The position numbers and the translations under genes are program-made. Positions 36,409 to 45,762 of a DNA stretch of 64,000 nt are shown here, piece by piece. The first letter of the stretch is position 1; every line of letters begins with the position of its first letter. Source of the stretch: Paragemmobacter kunshanensis (GTDB lineage Bacteria; Pseudomonadota; Alphaproteobacteria; Rhodobacterales; Rhodobacteraceae); assembly GCF_011059185.1 (NCBI RefSeq), contig NZ_JAALFE010000002.1, positions 124,001 to 188,000 on the forward strand, given 5' to 3'. The notes under the pieces are model-generated. The model was not told the DNA's origin. It ran no database searches and saw only the letters and a program-made list of their open reading frames with translations.

Positions 36409-37080
36409 TCAGAGATCCGGCGTGACAAGGTCTTGGACCGGGGCGGGGATGTGCAGTTCCGCGCCGGTGAGGGATTGCAGGTCCGAGAGCGAGAGGGAGG
36501 GCAGTTTTTCGCGCAGGACGAAGTGGCCATCCTCGATGTCGATCACGGCAAGGCTGGAATAGACCCGGGTGACGCAGGCGACGCCGGTGAGGGGCAGGGT
36601 GCAGCGTTTCAGGAGTTTCGGCTTGCCGTCCTTTGTCACATGGTCGGTGATGACGGCCACGCGTTTCGCGCCATGGACAAGGTCCATCGCGCCGCCGACG
36701 GCGGGCACGCCTTTCGGGCCGGTGGACCAGTTGGCGAGATCGCCGGTTTCGGCCACCTCATAGGCGCCGAGGATCGCCACGTCGAGATGCCCGCCGCGCA
36801 CCATGGCGAAGCTGTCGGCATGGTGGAAGAAGGCGGTGCCGGGCTTCAGGGTGACGGCCTTCTTCCCGGCATTGATGAGATCCCAATCCTCGGCCCCCGG
36901 GGCGGGGGCTTCGCCAAAGCCCAGGATGCCGTTTTCGGTGTGGAAGATGGCCTGACGGCCGGGCGGCTGAAAGCGCGCGACCATTTCGGGGAATCCGATG
37001 CCGAGATTGACATAGGCGCCGTCGGCGATGTCCTGCGCCGCGCGCCAGGCGATCTGGGTGGGGGTGAGTTTCGCGGTCAT
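36409..37080 (-). CDS. catJ: 3-oxoadipate CoA-transferase, subunit B
   Basis: 223 residues with the beta-subunit CoA-transferase layout; the catalytic Glu lies in HTENGILGFG near residue 46. Together with the upstream alpha subunit it moves CoA from succinyl-CoA to 3-oxoadipate. The ATG at 37080, which overlaps the catI stop by 4 bases, is used; the frame is open further upstream but that part lies within catI. Two bases separate its stop from the pcaF start. PcaJ is an equivalent name. Confidence 0.92.
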   Translation of the reverse strand: MTAKLTPTQIAWRAAQDIADGAYVNLGIGFPEMVARFQPPGRQAIFHTENGILGFGEAPAPGAEDWDLINAGKKAVTLKPGTAFFHHADSFAMVRGGHLDVAILGAYEVAETGDLANWSTGPKGVPAVGGAMDLVHGAKRVAVITDHVTKDGKPKLLKRCTLPLTGVACVTRVYSSLAVIDIEDGHFVLREKLPSLSLSDLQSLTGAELHIPAPVQDLVTPDL

Positions 37081-37811
37081 AGGGCGGCCTCTGGATAGCG
37101 GGCACCGGCGCGGTTGAGGTCTTCTTCCTGGGCGGGGTTTTCGACAAGGACGAGGCCCTGGACGAAGATGCCGGGGGTGATGACGGATTCCGGGTCGATC
37201 CCGCCGGGGGGAAGGATCCGGCTGACCTGCACGATGGTGGTGCTGGCGGCCATGCACATCAGCGGATTGAAGTTCCGCGCGGCCATCCGGTAGGTGAGGT
37301 TGCCGAGCCTGTCGCCGTGATGCGCCTTGACCAGCGCGACATCGGCCTTGAGCCAGCGTTCCTGCACGTAAGCGCGGCCGTCGAATTCCTCGATCTTCTT
37401 GCCATGGGCGAGGTCGGTTCCATAGCCGGTGGGGGTGTAGAAGGCGGGGATGCCCGCGCCGCCTGCGCGGATGCGTTCGGCGAGCGTGCCCTGGGGGACA
37501 AGCTCCAGTTCGATCTGGCCGGCAAGGTAGCGTTCGGTGAAGACCACCGGATCGGCGGAGCGGGGGAAGGAGCAGATCAGCTTGCGGACCATCCCGGTTT
37601 CGATCAGGGCGGCAAGGCCGACATGGCCATTGCCTGCGTTGTTGTTGATCACCGTCAGGTCGCGCGGATGGCCGGTGGCGAGGAAGCGGTCGATCAGGGC
37701 GTGAATCAGTTCGATGGGCGCGCCGGAGCCGCCGAAGCCGCCGATCATCACGGTCATGCCATCGGTCACGCCCGCCACGGCGGTGGCAAGGTCGGGCAGG
37801 GTCTTGTCCAT
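37077..37811 (-). CDS. catI: 3-oxoadipate CoA-transferase, subunit A
   Basis: 244 residues with the glycine-rich CoA-transferase alpha motif MTVMIGGFGGSGAPIELI near the N-terminus and NNNAGNGHVGLAALI. It pairs with the overlapping downstream subunit B. Placement after hydroxyquinol dioxygenase in the same operon links it to 3-oxoadipate made by maleylacetate reductase. Confidence 0.92.
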   Translation of the reverse strand: MDKTLPDLATAVAGVTDGMTVMIGGFGGSGAPIELIHALIDRFLATGHPRDLTVINNNAGNGHVGLAALIETGMVRKLICSFPRSADPVVFTERYLAGQIELELVPQGTLAERIRAGGAGIPAFYTPTGYGTDLAHGKKIEEFDGRAYVQERWLKADVALVKAHHGDRLGNLTYRMAARNFNPLMCMAASTTIVQVSRILPPGGIDPESVITPGIFVQGLVLVENPAQEEDLNRAGARYPEAAL

Positions 37812-37820
37812 TCCGGTTTC

Positions 37821-38153
37821 CTATTTCAGGGCGATGTAGGTTTCGGGGTCGAGCGCGGTGACGCGCACGGCGACATGGGTTCGGGTGGCGGCCTCGACCA
37901 TGCTGCGCAGCTTGGCGCAGACCGCGAGGATCACCTCTCGGGTGCGGTCCGGGCGGGGCAGGATCGCCATTTCCACATTGACGCGCGGCAGGTCGGGCAT
38001 GGCGCCGACCGGCAGCAGGGCGAACTGGCAGGCGGGCACATCGACCGACAGATCCTGGCAGAGCATGTCGCGGATCGGGCCGAGGGCCTGCACCAGCGGT
38101 TCGCGGATGCCGGGATAGAGGCTGTCATCGACGAAGATCTTCACATTCGGCAT
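37821..38153 (-). CDS. Tautomerase-superfamily (CHMI-like) protein
   Basis: 110 residues starting Met-Pro, so Pro would become the N-terminal catalytic base used by the tautomerase superfamily; the MPNVKIFVDDSLYPGIRE opening and the overall length resemble 5-carboxymethyl-2-hydroxymuconate isomerase. No isomerase step is needed in the standard hydroxyquinol pathway, but maleylacetate and its enol forms could be substrates. It lies 10 bases from the dioxygenase gene and 9 from catI, so it is an operon member. Function is inferred. Confidence 0.6.
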   Translation of the reverse strand: MPNVKIFVDDSLYPGIREPLVQALGPIRDMLCQDLSVDVPACQFALLPVGAMPDLPRVNVEMAILPRPDRTREVILAVCAKLRSMVEAATRTHVAVRVTALDPETYIALK

Positions 38154-38163
38154 GATGCGGCCC

Positions 38164-39003
38164 TCATTCCGGGGTCAAGACGAAATCGAAGGGCGAGCGC
38201 CAGGGCGTATCGGCCCCTTGCAGCCGTTCGAAGGGGGCGATCAGCGTCTGTTTCACGCCGAAGACGGCGTCGCTTTCCAGATAGGCATCATCGCCCACGA
38301 AGGTATGGGTCACGAGCTTCTGGAAACCCGGCGCGGTGACGAGGAAATGCATGTGGGCCGGGCGATAGGGGTGGCGGCCAAGGGCGGCCAGCATCTTGCC
38401 CACGGGGCCGTCATCGGGGATGGGGTAGGAGATGGGCTTGATGCCGCGGAAGGCATAAGCCCCGTCGGCGCCGGTGATGAAGCGGCCGCGATTGTTCCAT
38501 TTCGGCTGGATGCCCGGTTGCTGCACATCGTAGAAGCCGTCGGCATTGTCGGACCAGACATCGACGCAGGCGCCCTCGATCGGGGTGCCGTGCAGATCCA
38601 GCACCTTGCCTTCGAAGAGGCAGGGCTCTCCCTTGCCATCGAGGCTGATGTTGTCGCCCATGGCGCGGATGGGGGCGTCATCGACATGGAAGGGGCCGAA
38701 GACGGTGTTTTCGGTGGCCCCCGGCGGGCGGCGGTTGTTGATCGCGTCGACCAGCATCGAGAAGCCCAGGACATCGGAGAGAAGGATGAATTCCTGCCGC
38801 TCGCCCGAGCAGATCTGGCCGGTGCGGGTGAGGAAGTCGATGCCGGTTTCCCATTCGGCCTGGGTCAGGTGGCATTCCCGGGCGAAGGCATGAAGGTGCT
38901 TGACGAGGCAGGACATCACCTCGGCCAGGCGGGGGCTGGTGGTGGCGCCCATGCGGGCATTGACCGTTTCGACGGAGGTCTCTTCGGAAAAGTAGGGTTT
39001 CAT
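38164..39003 (-). CDS. Hydroxyquinol 1,2-dioxygenase (intradiol)
   Basis: A 279-residue intradiol dioxygenase: an N-terminal helical linker domain (1-95) and a beta domain with the ferric ligands Tyr (DGFYDVQQPG), Tyr and His (HPYRPAHMHFL). The length and the VFGPFHVDDAP stretch are those of hydroxyquinol rather than catechol enzymes. It opens the ring of 1,2,4-trihydroxybenzene between C1 and C2 to give maleylacetate. It is the first enzyme gene after the transporter genes in the operon. Confidence 0.9.
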   Translation of the reverse strand: MKPYFSEETSVETVNARMGATTSPRLAEVMSCLVKHLHAFARECHLTQAEWETGIDFLTRTGQICSGERQEFILLSDVLGFSMLVDAINNRRPPGATENTVFGPFHVDDAPIRAMGDNISLDGKGEPCLFEGKVLDLHGTPIEGACVDVWSDNADGFYDVQQPGIQPKWNNRGRFITGADGAYAFRGIKPISYPIPDDGPVGKMLAALGRHPYRPAHMHFLVTAPGFQKLVTHTFVGDDAYLESDAVFGVKQTLIAPFERLQGADTPWRSPFDFVLTPE

Positions 39004-39025
39004 GGGGCGGTCCTTGGTGAATGCG

Positions 39026-40072
39026 TCAGGCGGCGCGGGGGGCTTTGGGGTGCCGGGCCGCAGGCTGCGGCGGGCGGTGGGTGAGGGGCAGAAGGTCGAT
39101 CCCCGTGCGGTCGGTGAAAAGCCCCCAGAGGCCGCGGCGGGCGAAGAGCATGACGGCGATGCCGAGGCAGCCCAGCACGATCAGGTAGATGGTGCCGTAA
39201 TCCGCCAGGGCGCGTTGCAGGGCGTAGAAGACCACCACGCCGACGATGGGGCCGGGCAGGGTGCCGATGCCGCCGATGACGGTGATGAAGATGACGAAGG
39301 CGGTCCAGTCGATCACCGAGAAGGCGGCGTCGGGGGTGACGCGCGTGATCTGGATGAAGGCCAGCGCGCCGCATAGCCCCGTGCCGAAGGCGGTGAGCAG
39401 GAAGACCAGCGCCTTGAGTTTCACCGGGTCCACGCCGACCGAGCGCGCGGCATTCTCATTGTCGCGGATGGCCTGAAGCCCCAGCCCCATGCGCGAGCGC
39501 AGGAAGAGATAGGAGGCCGCCAGCATGGCGACGGCCAGCGTCAGCATCAGCCAGTAGGTGAGCGCATCGGCGGCGGCGGCGCTGGAGACATCCAGCATCT
39601 CCTTGATCTGGTCGACGAAGGCCATGTCGCGGGCCGTGCCCTTGGGCAGCGAGGTGCCGGTGCCGCCGCCAAGCGCCTTCCACTGGCTGATGGCGAGGCG
39701 GGCGATATCGGCCACGACCCAGGTGCCGATGGCGAAATAGGCGCCGTTCAGGCGGAAGGCGAAGAAGGCCATGGGGATGGAGAAGGCGGCGGCGGCAAGA
39801 CCGCCGATCAGCACGCCCAGCAGCGGATCGAGGCCCAGCAGGATGATGGCGGCGAACATGGCATAGGCGCCGATGCCGACAAAGGCCTGCTGGCCCACCG
39901 AGACGAGGCCCGCGAAACCGGCCAGCATGTTCCAGTTCATCGCAAGGACAAGCAGCGTCAGGATGCCGAAGAGATCCTGCACGATGGCGCGGGGCGCGAT
40001 GGCGGGCAGGGCATACATCAGCGCGAGGGCCAGGAAGGCAAGGCCGAGGCCGAGGTTGCGGGAAAGTGTCAT
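39026..40072 (-). CDS. ABC transporter permease, LivM type
   Basis: 348 residues with 8-10 membrane segments and the branched-chain permease signature GLVSVGQQAFVGIGAYAMF. It is one half of the transmembrane channel, partnered by the LivH-type permease 9 bases upstream. In this operon the family, nominally for branched-chain amino acids, most likely imports the aromatic growth substrate. The C-terminal tail is Pro/Ala-rich. Confidence 0.9.
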   Translation of the reverse strand: MTLSRNLGLGLAFLALALMYALPAIAPRAIVQDLFGILTLLVLAMNWNMLAGFAGLVSVGQQAFVGIGAYAMFAAIILLGLDPLLGVLIGGLAAAAFSIPMAFFAFRLNGAYFAIGTWVVADIARLAISQWKALGGGTGTSLPKGTARDMAFVDQIKEMLDVSSAAAADALTYWLMLTLAVAMLAASYLFLRSRMGLGLQAIRDNENAARSVGVDPVKLKALVFLLTAFGTGLCGALAFIQITRVTPDAAFSVIDWTAFVIFITVIGGIGTLPGPIVGVVVFYALQRALADYGTIYLIVLGCLGIAVMLFARRGLWGLFTDRTGIDLLPLTHRPPQPAARHPKAPRAA

Positions 40073-40081
40073 GTCCGGTCC

Positions 40082-40945
40082 TCAGTCATTGGCGCGGGGG
40101 AAGAGGCCGCGCGGGCGGATGAGCAGCACCAGCACGAAGGCGACATGGCCTGACAGGATCTGCCATTCGGGATTGATCGACGCGCCGATGGCCTGCGCCA
40201 TGCCGATGACGATGCCGCCCGCGAGCGTGCCCCAGAGGCTGCCCAGACCGCCGATGATGACGGCTTCGAAGGCATAGAGCAGGCGGGCGGGGCCGATGGA
40301 GGGATCGAAATTGGCGCGGGTGCCAAGGTAGAGCGCGGCGATGGTGGCCACGACAAGGGCGATGCCGGTGGCCATGGCGAAGATGCGCTGCGGGCGGATG
40401 CCCATGAGCTGGGCCGTGGTGGCATCGTCCGAGGTGGCGCGGAAGGCGCGGCCAAGGGCGGTGCGGTAGAAGAGCAGGTTCAGCGCGAAGACCACCGCCA
40501 CGGCGGAGGCGAAGGTCAGCAGCGGCATCACGCCCAGGGTGACGATGCCGAGGTCGAGGGACTGGGCCTCGATGCTGCCTGCCGAAAGCTTGCGGCTGTC
40601 GGCGGTGAAGGCTTCGAGCAGGCCGTTCTGGATGACGACGGAGAGGCCGAAGGTGACCAGAAGCGGCGGCAGGATATCGGTGCCGAGGACGCGGTTGAGG
40701 AGATGGGTCTGCAGGAGCCAGCCGAGGGCGAACATTAGCGGCGCGGCCAGAAGGACGGAGAGGAAGGGATGCAGGCCGGTGAGGGTGGTGAGGGTGAGGA
40801 TCAGATAGGCGCCGAGGATGATCAGGTCGCCATGGGCGAGGTTGACCAGCCGCATTATGCCGAAGACGAGCGAAAGCCCCGCCGCGAAGAGGGCGTAGAG
40901 GCCGCCCAGAAGCAGGCCCTGGGCGAGTGTGTCGATCAGGATCAT
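40082..40945 (-). CDS. ABC transporter permease, LivH type
   Basis: 287 residues with eight membrane segments; starts MILIDTLAQGLLLGGLYALF and has FGIMRLVNLAHGDLIILGAY, the LivH signature. I use the ATG at 40945, which overlaps the LivF stop by 4 bases; a longer in-frame opening lies entirely inside livF. Second half of the substrate channel. Confidence 0.9.
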   Translation of the reverse strand: MILIDTLAQGLLLGGLYALFAAGLSLVFGIMRLVNLAHGDLIILGAYLILTLTTLTGLHPFLSVLLAAPLMFALGWLLQTHLLNRVLGTDILPPLLVTFGLSVVIQNGLLEAFTADSRKLSAGSIEAQSLDLGIVTLGVMPLLTFASAVAVVFALNLLFYRTALGRAFRATSDDATTAQLMGIRPQRIFAMATGIALVVATIAALYLGTRANFDPSIGPARLLYAFEAVIIGGLGSLWGTLAGGIVIGMAQAIGASINPEWQILSGHVAFVLVLLIRPRGLFPRAND

Positions 40946-41655
40946 GCGTGGCTCACTCCGAAATAGGCGTCGTGGATGGCGTCGCGCGACAGATCGGCGG
41001 GGCGGCCCGACAGGGTGATGCGGCCTTCCATCATGCAATGGACGTGATCGGCGACGCGCAGGGCTTGCCCGATGTCCTGCTCCACCACGATGATGGAGGT
41101 GCCGCTGTCCTTGATCTGGGGGAAGGCGGCGTAGATTTCCTTGATGACCACGGGGGCAAGGCCCAGCGAGAGTTCGTCGCAGAGCAGGACGCGGGGGTTC
41201 GACATCAGGGCGCGGCCGATGGCGACCATCTGCTGCTGGCCGCCCGACAGGGCGGTGCCGGGGTTGTGGCGGCGGTCTTTCAGGATGGGAAAGAGGGCCT
41301 GCACGCGGTCGAGCGTCCAGAAGCCGTTGCCGGTGCGGGCATGGGCGCCGATCATGAGGTTCTCCTCGACCGTGAGCGAGGGAAACAGGCGGCGGCCTTC
41401 GGGGACCATGGCGATGCCGCGCGTCAGGATATCGGGGGCGGGGTGGCGGGTGATGTCCTCCCCGTCCAGCGTGACGGTTCCGGCTGTGACACGCGCAACC
41501 CCGGTGATGGCGCGCATGAGGGTGGTCTTGCCCGCGCCATTGGCGCCGATGATGGCGATGGTCTGGCCCTGATCCAGCGTGAGGTCGACGCCGAAGAGGG
41601 CCTGGAAATCGCCGTAATGGGCGGTGAGGCCCGCGATGGAGAGAAGGGCTGTCAT
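40942..41655 (-). CDS. ABC transporter ATP-binding protein, LivF type
   Basis: 237 residues: Walker A GANGAGKTT, signature TALSGGQQQMVAIGRAL and Walker B VLLCDELSLGLAP, the usual LivF pattern. Starts at the ATG 41655, overlapping the LivG stop. Drives import together with LivG. Confidence 0.92.
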   Translation of the reverse strand: MTALLSIAGLTAHYGDFQALFGVDLTLDQGQTIAIIGANGAGKTTLMRAITGVARVTAGTVTLDGEDITRHPAPDILTRGIAMVPEGRRLFPSLTVEENLMIGAHARTGNGFWTLDRVQALFPILKDRRHNPGTALSGGQQQMVAIGRALMSNPRVLLCDELSLGLAPVVIKEIYAAFPQIKDSGTSIIVVEQDIGQALRVADHVHCMMEGRITLSGRPADLSRDAIHDAYFGVSHA

Positions 41656-42371
41656 GCGTCGATTCCCAGATAGATTTCGCGCACCTCGGGCGAGGCCATG
41701 ACCTGATCGGGCTGGCCGATCATCAGCATCCGCCCGAAGTTCAGCACCATGAGCCGTTCCACGACCGAGTTCAGCGCATGCAGGACATGTTCGATCCAGA
41801 GGATCGCGGTGCCTTCGGCATGGATGGCGCGGATGGTGGCCACGAGTTCCACGCATTCGGCATCGGTCAGGCCGCCCGCGATTTCATCCAGCAGGATGAC
41901 GCGGGGGCGGGTGGCCATGGCGCGGGCGAGTTCCAGCCGCTTGCGCTGCAGGAGGGACAGACCGCCGGAGGGTTTTTCCGCCACGGCCGCAAGGCCGGTG
42001 CGCGACAGGATATCCATGCAGAAGGCGGGGGCTTCGGTTGCGGTCACCTCGCCCCCGAAACGGGCGGCGACCAGCAGGTTTTCATAGACCGAGAGGTTGC
42101 CGAAGGGCTGGGGGATCTGGAAGGACCGGCCGATGCCCGCGCGGACGCGGTCCATCGGCGGGGTGCGGGTGACATCGCGGCCATCGAGGAGGATGCGCCC
42201 CTGATCGGCGGCGATATTGCCGGTGATCAGGTTGAAGAGCGTGGATTTGCCCGCGCCGTTGGGGCCGATGATGCCCAGCGCCTCGCCCGGGTTCAGGTCG
42301 AAGCTGACATCATCGGTGACCTTGAGCGCCCCGAAGGATTTCGAGACCGAGTGGAGGGACAGGATCGCCAT
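41652..42371 (-). CDS. ABC transporter ATP-binding protein, LivG type
   Basis: 239 residues: Walker A GPNGAGKST, the LivG-specific GRSFQIPQPFGNLSVYEN, signature LSLLQRKRLELARAMA (the degenerate LivG-type loop), and Walker B VILLDEIAGGLT. The ATG at 42371 is chosen; in-frame codons before it fall in the gap after the binding-protein gene, which ends 67 bases upstream. Confidence 0.92.
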   Translation of the reverse strand: MAILSLHSVSKSFGALKVTDDVSFDLNPGEALGIIGPNGAGKSTLFNLITGNIAADQGRILLDGRDVTRTPPMDRVRAGIGRSFQIPQPFGNLSVYENLLVAARFGGEVTATEAPAFCMDILSRTGLAAVAEKPSGGLSLLQRKRLELARAMATRPRVILLDEIAGGLTDAECVELVATIRAIHAEGTAILWIEHVLHALNSVVERLMVLNFGRMLMIGQPDQVMASPEVREIYLGIDA

Positions 42372-42438
42372 GGGCGTGGCCTTTGCGGGGAAGGGAGGCC
42401 CCGGCACGACGCCGGGCCGGGGCCGGGGCAGGGTTTCG

Positions 42439-43716
42439 TCAGGCCAGCGTTTCCAGCGTGCCACCCAGCGGGATTTCCGGCGCGCCGGCATTTTCCACGA
42501 TCACGAGGTCGAAGGTGCCATCTTCCTTGCGCCGCCACTGGCCACCGACCAGCGGGGTCTTGGAGATGTTCTTGCGCGCGAATTCCGGCACGTTGTCACG
42601 GCCCCATTGCACCTTGCCCACCACGGTATCGAGGTTGGTGGTCGCCACCGCCTCGGCCAGGGCATCGCCATCGGTCGGGTCATCGGTGCGCTTGATCGCG
42701 TCGGCGGCCACTTCGAAGAGCGCGTGGACGAAGCCCACGGGCATGGTCCATTGGCGTTGCGCCGCCGTCTCGAAGGCGGTGGCAAGGTCGGCCGCGCTTT
42801 CGCCGGTGAGCGAGGATTTGAAGGGGTGGTTGGGGGACCACCACACCTCGGCGGTCAGGTTGTGGCCCAGTTCGCCCAGAGCGGCGACGCTTTCGGGGAA
42901 GAGCAGCGCCTTGGCGACCGAGACGAGCTTGGGGTTGAAGCCCTGCTGTTTGGCCTGGGTCCAGAAGGTGGTGAAATCGGGCGGGATCGGGATGCCGGTC
43001 ATGATTTCGCAGCCGGCCTGCTTGAAGGCGTTGATCTGGGCCGAGAAATCATCGGTCAGGTTCTGGTAGCGGCCCGGATCGGTGAGGTCGTAGCCCGCCG
43101 CGGCCAGCGCGGGCGGCATGCCGACATCGGGCGAGGCCCAGGCGTTGCCGTCGCCGTCATTCGGCCAGAGCGCGCCGACCTTCTTGTTCGTCGAGGCCAT
43201 GCCCCACATGTTCATGAAGGTGGCGATGTTGTCCTCCAGCCCCCAGAAGAAGTGGTAGACGTAATCGAATTCCTGCCAGGTGGAGGGGTCGCCGGGATTG
43301 CCCTGCTGGCCGATGAACCAGGGCTGCCAGGGGGCGACGGTGGAGATGACGGGGATCTCTTCCTGTTCGGCGATGGAGCAGACGGGGTTCGTCGTCTCGG
43401 GCGTGGAGGCGACAAGGATCAGGTTCACCTCATCGCGGCTGATCAGTTCCTTGGCGACTTCGGCGGCGCGGTTGGGGTTGGACTGGCTGTCCTTGACGAT
43501 CACCTCGACATCGAGACCCAGGCCGGGGGCCGAGGCGAGGAATTTCTCCACCATGAAACTGTCGGCGGCGGAGAAGGCCGAAAGCGGGCCGGTCTGCGGG
43601 CTGACATAGCCGATCTTCAGTTTCCTCGCCTGCGCATAGGCGGGCAGCGCGAGGCCCGACGAGGTGGCGGCGGCAAAGGCAGCGCCGGATTTCAACAGTC
43701 TGCGACGAGTGATCAT
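42439..43716 (-). CDS. ABC transporter substrate-binding protein, branched-chain type
   Basis: 425 residues with a probable Tat signal (MITRRRLLKSGAAFAAATSS ... LPAYAQ) and a type I periplasmic binding fold starting KLKIGYVSPQTGPLSAFSAA. It captures the transport substrate in the periplasm. The ATG at 43716 has an excellent GGGAGGACAGGA ribosome site. In this operon the ligand is probably an aromatic acid or phenol, not an amino acid. The 183 bases between it and the hydroxylase gene contain no gene that I can support. Confidence 0.9.
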   Translation of the reverse strand: MITRRRLLKSGAAFAAATSSGLALPAYAQARKLKIGYVSPQTGPLSAFSAADSFMVEKFLASAPGLGLDVEVIVKDSQSNPNRAAEVAKELISRDEVNLILVASTPETTNPVCSIAEQEEIPVISTVAPWQPWFIGQQGNPGDPSTWQEFDYVYHFFWGLEDNIATFMNMWGMASTNKKVGALWPNDGDGNAWASPDVGMPPALAAAGYDLTDPGRYQNLTDDFSAQINAFKQAGCEIMTGIPIPPDFTTFWTQAKQQGFNPKLVSVAKALLFPESVAALGELGHNLTAEVWWSPNHPFKSSLTGESAADLATAFETAAQRQWTMPVGFVHALFEVAADAIKRTDDPTDGDALAEAVATTNLDTVVGKVQWGRDNVPEFARKNISKTPLVGGQWRRKEDGTFDLVIVENAGAPEIPLGGTLETLA

Positions 43717-43899
43717 TCCTGTCCTCCCTTGGGTGATGTCTGTCACGACGGCGGTGTTCCGCCCGTGGCTTGTCCGTCTCCTCCGGACGGGCGGGCCTTG
43801 GCGACTGCCGGGATGCTACGATGCCATCCCGACACATTTGATCGCATGAACCCGCCGCTACATGCCTTTGGGGTATATAGTTGGCGGGCTGCCTGTGGT

Positions 43900-45546
43900 T
43901 CATTCCGCGGCGATGGCCTGATCCGTGCGCAAATGGAGCGCCTGCATCACCCGGGCGAAGCGGGATTGCAGCGTTTCGGGGCTGTCGGCGGTGAGGGCCA
44001 CGTAGAAATCGGGGCGGATCAGCACGTAGCGCGCGCCGATGCGATCCAGCCAGCGGCCCATCGTGCCTTCGACATCGACGGCATCGCCGGTGTCGCCCGC
44101 GGCGGCAAGGCGGATGCCTGTGCCCTCAAGCCCGGCGAGTTGGCGGCGCTGGGTTTCCGTCAGGGCGGCAAGCGGATCGACGCCATGCCCGAGCAGGACC
44201 CAGCCCTGGCCCACGACCTGATCGAAGCGGCCCTTCCGGCCGTCACGTTCCACCACGCCCTGGACCGAAAGCTCCCCTGCGTGGGGGCTGTCGGCGCACC
44301 AGGCCCCCTGGCCCAACTGGCAGATATCGGTGGGGACGGGCGTGCCGCCGCGCGCGGCAAGATCGGCGATCATGCGGGCGTCACGGTCGGCGGCGGTGGC
44401 CTCGTCCGCGATGCAGATGATCTGGCCGAGTTCCTGGCTGAAGTCGATGTAGTGGCGGGCATGGGCGATGCGTTCGGAGGTGTAGCTGTCCAGCACATCA
44501 AGGCCGAAGCGGCCTTCGAGGATGCCGTTCAGCCGCCAGGCCATCGCCACGGCATCGCGGATGCCCGCGCACATGCCTTCACCCGCGAAGGGCGGCATGA
44601 GATGGGCCGCATCGCCGCCGATCAGGCAGCGTCCCTTGTGCCATTGCCGCGCCCAGCGCGCCTGAAAGCGGTAGACGGCGCTGCGTTCGAGGGTGGCATT
44701 GTCGGGCGTCAGGCCCCAGGGCGCCAGCAATTCCCAGGCGCGTTCGGGTTTCTGCAGATCATGCGCGGATTCGCCGGGCAGCACCATGAACTCCCACCGC
44801 CGCCGGGCGGGGCCGCCCGGAACGGGGCCGGGGCCGCCGGGGACGATGGTGGTGGGGCGGGCCGGATCGCAGAGCTGCCATTGCGCCGGTTCGCCGCCAC
44901 GGCTGGCGACGTAGTCGAAATGCGGGATCATGTCGAGGATCAGCCAGTCGAAGAAATAGCCGCGATCCTCGTTCTCGATCCCCAGCGCCTCGCGGACGAA
45001 GCTGTTGGCGCCGTCGGTCCCGGCGACGAAGCGCGCGCGCAGGCTGCGGCTTTCGGCATCGGGGCCGCATTCTTCGGGGTTGCGTTGCAGCGAGAGGGTG
45101 ACGCCGGTTGCATCCTGTTGCAGGCCGATCCCCTGCCAGCCGCGCAGAAGGGTGATTTCGGGCAGGCCGGCGGCGATGGCGAGGAGGCGCTGTTCCATCA
45201 TCGGCTGGTTGAACCAGTAGCGCACGCGCCAGCCCGAGGCGGACTGGCTTTGCCAGTCGACGATCTGGAGATCCTGCCTGTCGCGGGTTTTCCAGTAGTA
45301 AAGCTCGTCATGGAAGCTGATCGCCGGGTCGTTTTCGGAATCGATCCCCAGCGTGGCAAGGATGCGGGCGATTTCGTGATCATAGGTCACGGCGCGCGGC
45401 AGGGCGTAGTGCTGCGACCAGCGTTCGATCAGCGTGACGCGCTTGCCGCGCCGGGCGAGCAGGATGGCAAGCAGCGTGCCGACGGGGCCTGCGCCCACGA
45501 TGGCGACATCGGCGTCGATGCTGTCGACGCCCGGAATGCGGTTCAT
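43900..45546 (-). CDS. FAD-dependent aromatic hydroxylase (MhpA-like)
   Basis: 548 residues: FAD motif VGAGPVG (17-23) and GDAAHLMPPFAGEGMCAG for the pyrophosphate and ribityl contacts, plus a C-terminal thioredoxin-like domain; the closest pattern is MhpA, 3-(3-hydroxyphenyl)propionate hydroxylase, and resorcinol-type hydroxylases. It is the first gene of the long operon that leads to hydroxyquinol cleavage, so it probably hydroxylates a resorcinol-like ring to hydroxyquinol. It diverges from a TetR regulator across 216 bases with two palindromes. Confidence 0.85.
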   Translation of the reverse strand: MNRIPGVDSIDADVAIVGAGPVGTLLAILLARRGKRVTLIERWSQHYALPRAVTYDHEIARILATLGIDSENDPAISFHDELYYWKTRDRQDLQIVDWQSQSASGWRVRYWFNQPMMEQRLLAIAAGLPEITLLRGWQGIGLQQDATGVTLSLQRNPEECGPDAESRSLRARFVAGTDGANSFVREALGIENEDRGYFFDWLILDMIPHFDYVASRGGEPAQWQLCDPARPTTIVPGGPGPVPGGPARRRWEFMVLPGESAHDLQKPERAWELLAPWGLTPDNATLERSAVYRFQARWARQWHKGRCLIGGDAAHLMPPFAGEGMCAGIRDAVAMAWRLNGILEGRFGLDVLDSYTSERIAHARHYIDFSQELGQIICIADEATAADRDARMIADLAARGGTPVPTDICQLGQGAWCADSPHAGELSVQGVVERDGRKGRFDQVVGQGWVLLGHGVDPLAALTETQRRQLAGLEGTGIRLAAAGDTGDAVDVEGTMGRWLDRIGARYVLIRPDFYVALTADSPETLQSRFARVMQALHLRTDQAIAAE

Positions 45547-45588
45547 GGTTTTCCTCCCTGGGTCGGGCCGGTGGCCGGACGGTCCTAA

Positions 45589-45643
45589 TGATCGCTTCGT
45601 TGTGTGACGATCAGTCTTTTATGATCGTTCATCAAAAATGAAC
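45589..45643. promoter_or_regulatory. Two palindromes between the operon and tetR
   Basis: TGATCG (45589-45594) with CGATCA (45608-45613), and GTTCAT (45627-45632) with ATGAAC (45638-45643, spacer CAAAA). TGATCG recurs at 45622-45627, overlapping the second palindrome. They lie 43-97 bases upstream of the hydroxylase start and are good candidates for binding by the adjacent TetR-family protein. Confidence 0.6.
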
Positions 45644-45762
45644 TGTCGTCAAGTTTTCGGATGGACCCTGCCGGAGGTTGCGCAAGTGCTTGAAAAGGCT
45701 GGGTCGGGTTGCGGAACTGGCCCTGTGTTGAGGTCGGGCGAGAAAGTGAATATGATTCGGAT

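Noticed and set aside
42217-45588. A 1123-codon open frame on the plus strand opposite the binding-protein and hydroxylase genes.
   Set aside because: It is the antisense shadow of well-supported genes; composition is the Gly/Arg/Asp-rich kind produced by high-GC reverse frames and no family is recognisable.
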